Below are positions 11,701 to 23,700 of a stretch of DNA of 64,000 nucleotides, in pieces. Numbering within the stretch: the first letter of the stretch is position 1; every line of letters starts with the position of its first letter. The DNA lies in contig CM076959.1 in the NCBI GenBank assembly GCA_039566865.1, forward strand, positions 17,344,501 to 17,408,500, read 5' to 3'. The translations under genes and the position numbers were made by a program. The notes under the pieces are model-generated. The model searched no databases, had not been told where the DNA came from, and was given only the letters and a program-made list of their open reading frames with translations. The stretch comes from Aurelia coerulea. Taxonomy: Eukaryota; Cnidaria; Scyphozoa; Semaeostomeae; Ulmaridae.

Positions 11701-14700
11701 TTTTGCCTTTCCTTTGGTTTTATTACAGCAACCTCTTGTCAGATTAATTCAAGCGAGGCCTCGAACTCTTAGATGAAGCCTATACTATGCATCTGGGCCC
11801 GGTTATTCAAAACTGGTAATAGCCTAATACCACATTAGGACTATGCAAATTACTACAGAATCATGCCTTTAAGCCGGTTTTCCACTAGGCGGATTTTTAG
11901 CGGCTATTGTTTTTAGAACAATGCACATTCCGTAGGGATTCCGTGTGTCCTCATCTTGATCAGCCATTTTGAATCCCTGTCTTGCTCGTGGCTTTTGTCT
12001 TGATGCCACGTGTCAAAGCTTTCGAGCGATTTGATTGGTTGGCGCCATCGAGCGCGGCGGAAAATCCGACTTTCAAGTACGCGCGTAGCGGAGCGACAAG
12101 ACGTGGTCATTGTTTGTCAAAACAATGCAAATACAATTCCGCTGCGCACTGAAAAATCCGCCTAGTGGAAAACCGGCTTTAATCCAAGATTAGCGCTAAT
12201 TGTGGTCTGAACAACCCGGTCCTGAATGAAAATCGGGACTATTACAGACACAGCTCTCTCACAGCAGCCACACGAACGGGCACAATTTTTCGGGACACCC
12301 TGTCTATTTTCAGTGGTCTAAAATTCACAAAACTGCTTTGGTCTTTCGGCTATCAACTAGAACTTGAATTATTCAAATCCATCAAGTATTTCTGGTGTCA
12401 TGAATCTTTGAATGCGGGAACTTTTTTCTGGCTCATTCTGCATGGTATGCACCCTTTGTCTGCTAAAATCTTGTACATTGACAGCATTAGTTTTGTAATG
12501 AATTGATTGATTGATTGGTTGATTGATGGATTGATTGGTTGATTGATTGATTAAATTTTGTTTTACAGCTGCGGGGAACCAGATCATTTTAACAGCAAAT
12601 TCGGGCACCTTCCATTCCACAAATTACCCAACCAGTCCTTATCCAAACAACGAGAAAAAAGGATGGATACTTGAAGCGCAAGGAAAAACTGCAGACATCG
12701 AAGTACACTTCAGGGACTTTAATCTCGAGCCAAGCAAACGATGTAATGAGTATGATCATGTGTTTCTGTACACTCAAACCTTTGGCTCGAATGTCTGGAC
12801 GCAGATGAATCCATTAGATGGCTATTGTGGTCCAGCGAATATCCCAACGAAATTCGAAAGCTGTAAAAGGATGTTGGTTAAGTTTGTGTCGGATTCAACA
12901 AACCCTTTCAAAGGATTCAATGCCACCTATTCGATCAGAGTGACAGAGGGTAAGTATAGGGCTCAAACACAAGCATAGGGCTCAAATCTTTAAAAAGGTC
13001 GGTGTAAAATTCTATTACAGTTTTCTTTGAAATAAATGACTTGGCAGGAACCTAGGGCTTTTTGCTGTAAATCTGCCGTGGAAATTCATTGATGTCTTGA
13101 TTAGTTTCAAAATGGCGGCATTTAGTAAATTTGAGGCTATGACGTCATCAAGTTTCTAAGTCCTAAACCAGAAAGGCTACAGATTTCTGCTTGCCATCAT
13201 ATTGTAGACCTTCATAAACTATGGTTTGCTTGAAGGTTATTATTTTTTCTTTTATTGGTGTAGGATTTTTTACGATGATTTGAAGATTTTTTCACAATTT
13301 TCCATTGAAAATTTTTTCAAAAATGATTAAATTGCCGCCATTTTGTAAAAAAATAAAGATATCAACAAATTTCCACGGCAGATTTACAGCAAAGTACCAT
13401 AAGTTTCTTTCAAGCCATTCTATTAAAGAAAATTGTCATATTGTCATAGAATTTTACACCCACCTTTTTAAAGATTTGAAAGATGATCTTGCAGTACCGT
13501 TAATGAGAACAGTAAGTGGCTAAAAGGCAAAGGCATTCTCTTACCGGGGTACAAAAAGTGTGTAACATGCTTAACGACTATATCAAAGAGGCTCCGTCGG
13601 TCTACTCTTTTACATCAAGGTTGAGACAGTTGGGGTACGAAAATCTTTAATTTTGTACAGATATTTTTTGTAGTCAGGTGTAAATTTTTATCTAATTTGT
13701 TTATATGTATTATATTAGGAACTTTAACTTTGACAGGGTCAAATTGTAAAACAATATTTATTGAATTTTGTACCCTGTATAAATATGTTTAAAATATGAA
13801 ATATGAAAATATGAAATATGTTTTCTTTCAGACCAACCGAGAATCCAATGTCTTGGGGTTATTGGTGACGCCAAATGCAACAGAACAGTATACTCTACGG
13901 AAACAAACACCGTCCAAGTTGCATGCAATGCAACCGCAATACCACCGCCTACCTACGAATGGTTTATGCAGAATTCCACCAATCTAAACTCCTATATTAA
14001 AATTCCAAGTACCACGACCAAGTAAGTTACACCTTACACGCTTTGATGCCTCAGTGATTTTGCCAAGGGCGATATGAAATATACAGTTAAAGGGGCCCCG
14101 TCTCCATGTTTCGATCGAAAAGGTGATTTTGAATTTTTTTGATGGACAACATCACACAGACGTTTCCTGTTTTTTTGAAAATGAAGGCATCATTTTAAAG
14201 ATATATCTTTGTACTTCACAGCAGAAAAATCCAAACATTCATATCTCTTTCGATTGCTTGGATATAAGTGGATTTGTAACGAGCATTTTTGATGGCTTGA
14301 AGCCACCAATCAAACTGCAGAAAACAATGGGGAGCAATGGCCACGTGCGGCGTTATCAGATTTGTTTACAGTTTGGCGACGGAGCCCCTTTAACTGCAAT
14401 TAAAAATTTACTGAACTAAATGGAATAACCGCAAATATAAATTCAGCTGACAAACAGTAGGTGCTGATGTATACGAGGTTGTGCCAATGGGGCATTTAAA
14501 AATGTTTATGATGATGATTATTATATCGCATACTATCTATGCCAGTAGGGCTCTTTTTCTTGAGGTTCGGTGACAGCAACTCTCCTCAAATCTCAAGAAC
14601 TTTCCTGAGGATCGTTGCAGAATACAAGATGGCACTCTTTCGTTTCTTAGATAATAAGGGGGATTCTTCTCAATGAAAATCTCAATCATAAAGCTTGGGG

Positions 14701-17700
14701 TGATATTCGATTTAGTTTTCTAGATCTCTGTCATCAGCAACTGCAGATTCCGTTTGTGGACAGATACAGAATTATATCTCGTCAAAAGTGACAGAGTTCT
14801 GTATCATGAAGGAGTTTAAGGGTTGTTTCGAGTAATTTTTTACTAATGTCAATCGTTAACCTTTCGTCACCATACAAAATAAATTTGAGTAAAACTTCGT
14901 TTGAAAGAAAGTAAAAACCACGAGATAGCAATGTTGCATGTACACCACTGAAAAGATCAGATCTGGACCCGTTAAGCAAGGGCAAATTTTGTGAAAGAAA
15001 AGCTTCAAGTTTCTGAAAAGACAAAATGATTTGCCCCCGATTTGCCCTTCTGAAGAATAGATTCACAGCTCTGAGCGCCCTCGATCAAATCAAAATGAAC
15101 AGAGAGTTCAAATCATTGCATTATGGCTGGCTACGCACAAGGTGTGAAATCTATTCTTGAGGCTTCGAAATCGCTTTGTCTTGAACAGACCTGAATCCTT
15201 TGCTTACAAAATTTGCTCTTGTTAACCCGCTATAGGAATGACAAAGCAGCTTAGATTCATGAATGTATTTTAATCTTACCCAGTTTGCTATAACTGGGAT
15301 ACTGGGACCAGGAGATAACTGGGTCTATGTAGTGAAATGAATCTAGCATATAAAGCTAAGATTGAGTTGTTTTTCTTTATAGATATCATGCCACAATCAA
15401 TGGGATCTTGACGATCAAAAGCATAAACATGGCAGATGCGAAGAAATATCGTTGTGTAGCTTCAAACAAACTTGGAAATAATCAATCAGATTTCACCCTC
15501 ATTGTTCAAGGTAGGTAATCATATCATATTTAACGTGGCTAGCCTGCGAAAGTCTGAGAGAGACTTATTTCCAGCAGGGGCCACGGATGTTTTACCATCA
15601 ACCCGCCGCAGCTACCAGATTTCCCTCACATGGCTCTGGTCGACCCGGGCTAGAGTTACGGACAGCGACCAAACTGTCCAGCGCGGGATTCGAACCTCGG
15701 CCGTTCTGACCTTTGGTTTACGAGTCAGTCGCCTTAACCACTCGGCCACGCGCTCTCAAGGTAGGCTAGCGTACTCGTTTAGTTTCTGGAGAACCGTTTT
15801 ACGTCCCAAAGGACCGATATGAAATAGATTTGAGACAAATACTGAAGATTTTAAATCCCATCACAAAAAAAATGCATACGATATCTCTCACCAGTGAAAA
15901 ATTATCCTTTCTTCATTGATCTGTGAGAGAATTTCTTTGTGATTTGATCAAATGTTTTTGGCCTTTTTCAGGCATTTCACAACCAAGGAAATTCGTAAAG
16001 TCGAACCAACCTGTACTTTTAGTGCTCATAGAAACGTAAGAAAAATTTAAAAATGCTTCAATCTCTCAGCTATCCCGCAAATATTGATTCATTCCAATCC
16101 ATCCAGTGTTCTCGGTGCTATGAATTTTCAAAAGTGGGAACTTTTTTCTGGCTCATCCGGTACTTTTGTTATATTTACTCTTAATCTTTTAATCGTAGAA
16201 AAGTGCTCATGCCCCAAGGAGATCACTACCAACTCCTATGACTACGCTCCGTACACACGATACATCGTTGGCTACGAAAAGAACACTAATGCTCCGAAGT
16301 ACAAAGGAATATTCTTTGTGATTTTGGATAAAATGATGAAACATTGCTGTGGAAACTGCTCAGGAGGACACGGTCCATCGACCATCAAGTGGGAAGATAT
16401 TTCGAAAACCAAACAGAAAACAATGATCAACATGAAAACTGCCATTGAAAATGAAAACTATGATTTGAGTTTTCCGGCTGAGGGAGGGAAGACGAGCGAC
16501 TATTACAGGTAACAACAGAACTGCATACTTTGAACGAAATTTGGTTGAGATTTCTGATCTCTTTTCAGTCATTTGAAGGTGTTGTGGCGCAGTGATACCC
16601 GTCACACCTGTCACATTTCTGACTTTGTTGATGTGTAGAGACTTCAAACTTGTATGGGTGAAAATAAAAAGATCAGATTAAAAACATTGAACGAATACGA
16701 GGAATCACGTCGTTAGTCTGATTAAATGCTTAGTTAGAAAATATCACTTTTTCTTTCGTTTATTTACTGCTGATCTTCTTTGTTAGCAAAAACATACAGT
16801 CGCTTCGTCACAGGCATGAATCTAAGAATCGATTTGATGTGTTAAAGGGTTTGTGCAAGGTGGAAAACAATATGAAAATATCCCATACAATATAGAAGTA
16901 TCCCATACTATGCGCATACTAACCGGTTTGGTGTTGTAGAGGAGAATATAAAGCCTGAGGTCTTAAAAGTACAGACCGAGCTTGCGAGGTCTGTGCAATA
17001 AGACCGAGGGCTTTATATTTTCCTTTACAACTACAAAACCGGTTAGTATGAGTTTTATTACCTGATAGCTTCTAATTTTGTCTTATACCATTTAGTCAAA
17101 CTCATTTTGTTACTGTTATGTCGTTTGAGTTCATTGTAAATCTCACAGGCCTAAATTAGTTGCTGTGGTGACAAAACGCGTCCTTGTATCGTATTATACA
17201 AGGCTACGGGAAAACCGCGGGAAATGTGCGATTAACCAATGGGATTGGCGGGATTCTTGTATTGCCTCGTTTTTGAAACGTCAGTCAGGTAATAAAATAT
17301 AAGAATATCCCATTCAAATTGATGTTGTACACATGCCATGAACAATTGATAGCCAAAGAAACAATGCTGTGTTTGAGTGTTTTCTTTGTTCTGTTTATAG
17401 AGAGGCCTATTTACTATTACACATTCCCTTTAATGACAATGAAGGAGCAATTCTGTCAGAAGAATGTTGAATCTAATTGCTGAATATGTTTGATGACCAT
17501 TTCAAATTACACCCCTGTATTCGTTGCTACTTTCACTATTTGTTGTTCCGCTCGAAGCCTGGCCTAAAATCCAACTTTTCTTTCATCAGTTCAAGCCATC
17601 TGTTCATCCCGGTTGTTGATTCTCCTGGGATTGCATTTTTGGTAAAGAAAGAAGGCAATTCCCAAGCTACCGTCATCTTTGACTCGATTTTGAATGGATG

Positions 17701-20700
17701 GCCTGTGCTTGTCTTGACCATTGTTATGGCTGTTCTTGCTGGAATTATCATGTGGATGTTGGTGAGATTTTCAATTTTTTTGCTTGCAGAATAACAAGGA
17801 TAGATTTTGTAAGACAATAGCATGAGTTGCTTTTGATTGACACCGTAGACAAAGGAAATTCTCTCAGCCAGTAATTCAAAACAAGCAAAGCTGCAAATAT
17901 TCCTCTGAAACCCAGGTAGATAGCTTGCTCGTTGTAAGAAGAAAGACATATCTGCACATCTACCTCGGGCATTTTATTTATTTGGTTCAGAAGCCGATTT
18001 GGGGCGATTCAATTATCTTATTTTTTGGGTGTAACAAAAACACTTACTGCTCAGCTTCTGAACCAAATAAATAAGATGCCAGAGGTAGATGTGTAGATAT
18101 ATTCTTCTTCCTTCGATTTATGCTGATTTTTGCTCTTGAAAATAATTTCTGGAATGCACAACGAGCGAGCTAGCTACCTGGGTTTCAGAGAAATTTTGCG
18201 GCCTTGTTTGTTTTGAATTACTGGTTGAGAGAATTTCCTTTGTCGTAATTGCTAATCGCTTTGAATTCAGGTGTCAACAAAAGCAGTTCATGTCTTACAA
18301 AATCTGTTATTGTTTTGCAGAATAGCCTTAGGGCTCAACTGTTTCAAATCTTCAAAAAATGGGTGTAAAAGTTCTGTTACATCTTTTCTGAATTTATTTT
18401 GCTTGAAAATAAGTTAGGGTGCTTTGCTGTAAATCTGCCGTGAAAATTTATCATATCTTAATCATTTCAAAATGGCGGCGTTTTATTTTCGTTGAAAGCA
18501 TTCATGGAAAATTATGAAAAAGATGACTCATTCATGAATAAAACATGAAAAATCCAAAATCAATTCTGCTACCCCTGCAATAAGAACTAAGAACATATTT
18601 TTCTTCAAACTGAGTCAGGTTCTTAATTACAAGGTGCATAAGTTACGAAGCACAGCAAGAGCTGTAATGGACCTTTTAGCTATTCCACTAAAGAGCCTGG
18701 ATCGAGCATTATTTTGATACATTTTTATACGCGAAGTTCAATCGAATGGCGTTAGAGCTTCTATCACTATTGTGCACATTCGAAAAATTCTATAAAATGT
18801 AGCAAAAATCGTTCGATTCTGATCCTTTTCAGAATAGCTAAAAGCTTTATTCCACAAATAATGATGATTTTCAAAAATGCTCTCTCTAGAGTTGCGGTTT
18901 CTTTCGAGCAATAAACCTTTTAGCTATTCTGAATAGAATCTAAATCGAACATTTTTTTGCTACATTTTGTAGAATTTTCGAATATGCACAATAGTGATAG
19001 AAGCTCTAACGCCACTCGATCGAACCTCGCGTACAAAAATGTATAAAAATGACAACGCTCGATCCAGGCTTTTTTGTAGAATAGCTAAAAGGTTTATTCA
19101 TTTGGAAGAAAAGGCATTTTACGTTTCTGACTTTGCTCTCAGTTTGTATGAATTCGTTATTATCAAAGTGTGATAACAGCAACGATTGAAAGCTTCCAGT
19201 CCGAAGGAATGATGCTTGTGGAACCATATCTTCTGAATTAGCTCTTATGGCTGGTCCCCCGTTTTTTGTAGGACACATACTGGAATGAAGAGCAATTTCC
19301 GCGTTCTTTCACGGAGGGAGTCGTCGAAGGTTTTTGGTGGGCATTTGTGACAATGACCACTGTAGGGTAAGTGTTTGAAGTTTCTTCTTCTAACTGCAAT
19401 TCATCATTAAAAACGAAATTTTGTCCATTTTATCAGCCGGGCAGATGATTAGATCTATTCTAATTTTGAAATATACTCATTGCATCTCATCTCTTAATAA
19501 CTAATTTTCACATGCATAACGCGATAGTTAGCCATCTCGGTTTCGAGATATCTATTACGGTTCCTTTTGTTTGATTTATTGCTTGAGCGAATTTGCAATT
19601 TTTCAAAAGTAATGTACATTTTGGGCTGTCGAAGCCAGACTGATTACTTGAATCCCTTGTTTCCCTTTGCTCTTTGACTTGATGGTGCCCTTTGGTCAAC
19701 AGAGACTCATGATATCACTGTGAAACTCTATTTAGGCCTTCACACATATCAGCTCACAAGACAGCACGAATTCCTGTGTGATTCAAGCTTTAATCGACGA
19801 GAGTGTGAACTTTGCTCTACTTACGTTTGCTAACCAGGACAGATTTGGTAACACAGTAGAATAAGATGCTTTTGTTGACACCTGAATTCAAAGCGATTAG
19901 CGACTGCAGACAAAGGAAATTCTCCCAACCATAAATTGAAAACAAACAAAGCCGAAGCTAGCGCGCTCGTTGTGCATTCCAGAAATTGTTTTTAAGAGCA
20001 TACATAAGCATAGATCCAAAGAAGGACGATATATCTACATGTCTGCCTCGGGCATTTAATTTGTTTGGTTCAAAAGCCGATTGGGAGGCGATTCAATTCC
20101 TTGATTTTTTGGGCGTGATTAAAACACTCAGCTTCTGAACCAAAGAAATAAAATGCCCGAGGTAGATGTACAGATATATCCTTCTTCTTTCGAAAGATGC
20201 TCATGTTTGCTCTTAAAAACAATTTCTGAATTGCACAACGAGTGCGCTAGCTATCTGGGTTTCAGAGAAATTTTTGCGGCTTTGTTTGTTTGTTTGTTTG
20301 TTTGTTTTGAATTACTATCGCTATTCACTTTAAATTCAGGTGTCAACGAAGCAACTATTATCTTACAATATGTGTCCTTGTTAGATTTAATGCAAGTTCC
20401 TTTTGAGCAATTTTCACCTCGGGAATACAAGTGATTTAAGTAATCAGTCTAAGTAGAAACCTCTAATGATATTTGCTTTTCCGTAGCTACGGTGACATTG
20501 CCCCCGTCGGAGTTCCAGGACGTTTGTTTGCCATCATGTGGGTTCTCACTGGATTGATCATTATTTCTATCTTCACGGGGGTCATAACAACGGCATTGAC
20601 AGTGAACACACTCTCTACAAATGTGAAACTCTACGGAACTAGTGTAAGTAAGACTTTTTGAAAAAATCACAAAAGTAGATTATGTTACTAATCTTGAAAT

Positions 20701-23700
20701 GTCTTTTTATGTTTTTGTATCAAATGATTTTAATACGTCATTCATCAACCATAATTTTATTCCACTGGGAGACATATCACGAAAAAAAGGCAATCACAAT
20801 TGTACGTATGCCCTATTTTAGATGCAGGAAAGTGATAGAAAATTTACATACACGAAAACCCATCTTTATGCGAGCTAATTTTTTCATTTTTGGCAAAGTG
20901 CATCTACTGTGAATATATGTTTCTTTTTCGAGCCTAAAGGTACCACCTCAAGTACTTCAAGGCCTGAAATTTTCAACAACTTTGTTTCGTAATTTTTTAC
21001 CGTAAAAAGACTATTTATTTTGCTCTTACAACATGCTGCATTTGAAATAAGGCATGCTTACTAAAATATCAATTAAGTTATAAATAATTCCATTAATGTA
21101 TCCAAACTGTATATCATTAGAAGGAAAAAAGATTATACTTTCAGATGGTATACATTACATCTTCTAAAACTTTATCATTTGTTAAAGATTTTCAATTAAA
21201 GTTGGGCTGCGTTTTTTCTGAAACACCCTGTAGAAAGACAGAAAATTAGAAATTTGATCGATAGAAAATCATAGATATTATTGCTGAATGGTAAGCCATG
21301 CACAATGGGAGCAAGATGATCTTCAATCTTATCCCGTTGCGGATAGTACATAGTAATGTAGATACATTTTCTGTTTTCAATATTTTTTGTGTGGCGATGA
21401 ATGAAAAAATATTCTTTCAATTTTTAGGTTGGTGCGTTCCATAATACAAGCGAACTGAGCTATGGTATCAGGAAGAACGCCAATGTCACAAGTAAGTTTT
21501 CAAAATTGTATGCTTTACTCGCTTGTCTTACTTGCTCTGCTCACCTTGATTTAATGAGAATAAATGTTTTAACTATTCTGAAAAAGGATCTGAATCGAGC
21601 GAGACATTTGATACAGTTCGTAGAATTTTCGAATGTGCACAAAAGCGATAGAAGCTTCAATGCCACTCAATGGAACGCCCTTTCATAAAAAATGTATAAA
21701 CATTGCGTTCCCATACAAACCCCTTACCAGCATTGTCCTAATTTCTTGGTCTAAATGATAAGTGATTTGTGGGTCTAAAGTTTTAACATCTAAGTTAGCT
21801 TTTGACTGATAGATCAACGTATCAGTTTTGAATATTGGCCCACAGGAGGCCCAAACTATTGTGGTGAGGGGGCTTTCCTGCGTTCTAACGAATAATGTAT
21901 CAAGATCTTATTTTACCTTAGAATCTCATCTTGTTGAAATGAAAAGGACTTACATATGAAGTTTTCTTGCATACATTTCATATGACAGCCGTTTCGTTTG
22001 TTTCTTGCGTCCTTGCTCTTGGTCAATCAAATACGACGCCTCGATGCTAGCCATAAATACATAATGATGATAATGATTTAAACCCCGCCTGCTTCTGTAC
22101 TGCAGTATCGACCTATAGGTATATAATAAGTTCTTATTATACAGTATACCTATAGGTCGATGCTGCAGTACAGAAGCAGGCGGGGTTTAAATCATTATCA
22201 TCATTATGTATTTATGGCTAGCATCGAGGCGTCGTATTTGATTGACCAAGAGCAAGGACGCAAGAATCAAACGAAACGGCTGTCATATGAAATATAGGCA
22301 AGAAAACTTCAAATGTAAGATCTTTTCAATCCAACAAAAGATTCTAAGGTAAGATAAGATCTTGATACATTATGCGTTAGAGACGTAGGGAAGCCCCCTC
22401 ACCACAATAGTTTGGGCCTCCTGTGATTGGCCATGTACTTTTTTGTTCCACAGCCCGCCAAATGTGTTAACTTTTTGTTACTCCCCCAGTTTTTATCTGA
22501 CTTGTTTTCTAGACTACACCTCCTATGAAGCATTAAGCTCAGCACTTCAAAGCAAGAATGTCAAAGCTATTCTCGTCGACTCATTTGTTGCTGCACAACG
22601 TCCCAACTTATTTGGCAGTGAGAAAGCAAGGGTAAACAAGATAATAAAGTCTACAAAGGCCTATGGGTTTGTTCCTGGCAAGACTTTGACAGCTGATGAC
22701 AGTTTGATTAAATGTTTCAGAAGCTACGTTGAACAATCGAAGCAAGCGATTTCTGCTGATGTCGAGGCTAATACAAATACTCTAACAGTGAGTATGACCT
22801 CATTTTCATGCCAGTTTTGGCCCCGTTCACTAGACTCATTACACAAGTCCCTCTAACTTTCGCTGTTGTTGTTGTTGATTAGCGACAAGTCTGGAGGGAG
22901 AGCGAAACAAGAGACTTATAGAATTTACACCTACCTGTTTAAAGATTTGAGCCATAAGTTGTGGCAATTATGATTTCTTCTTTTGTAGGAGCCGAGCAGC
23001 AGTGCAGCCGTAGAGAACGCAGCAGGTTTATTTGATTCGAAAAGTGATCTCTTTGTGCAATCATTGGCTATCTCGTGTGGACTTCTGGTTGCCTTTTCCA
23101 TCCTTGGCCTACTCTTTGAGTATTGTTATTTGAAACCAAAGAAGATCATGCTCATTGCTGCTAGAAGTAAGATTCTTTAGCGTTTCTCTCGTTTGATATT
23201 TGATGTTTATTACCTGACTGACGTTTCAAAAATGAGGCAATACGAGGAGCCCGCCAATCCCATTGGTTAATCGCACATTCCCCGCGTTTTTTCCCGTAGC
23301 CATGTATAATACAAAATAAGGACGCGTTTTTGTCACCACAGCAACTGATTTAGGCCTGTGAGATTTACAATAAACTCAAGCGACATACAGCAACAAATTG
23401 CGTTTGGATAAATGATATAAGTTAAAATTAGAAGCTATCAGGTAATAAAACTCATACTAACAGGTTTTGTAGTTGTACAGGAAAATATAAAGCCCTCGGT
23501 CTTATTACACAGACCTCGCAAGCAAGCTCGGTCTGTACTTTTAAGACCTCAGGCTTTATATTTTCCTGTACAACACAAAACCGGATATTATGCGCACATT
23601 ATTCCGGAACGAAAACTGAATTTTTTTGTTTATCTTTTAGACTTGGAGATGGTAGAGACCCCAGAGATCAAAGAGATGGCTAAACGTGCTCAAAAGATGA

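Noticed and set aside
15659..15755. tRNA gene on the minus strand
   Set aside because: A and B boxes are present, but the body, AT-rich tail and target-site duplication show a tRNA-derived SINE.
15972..16035. Possible extra exon between the Ig and S1 exons (ISQPRKFVKSNQPVLLVLIE)
   Set aside because: It has AG and GT borders but ends in phase 2, whereas exon 6 needs phase 1; joining it would shift the S1 exon out of frame. Exon 5 to exon 6 is already in frame.
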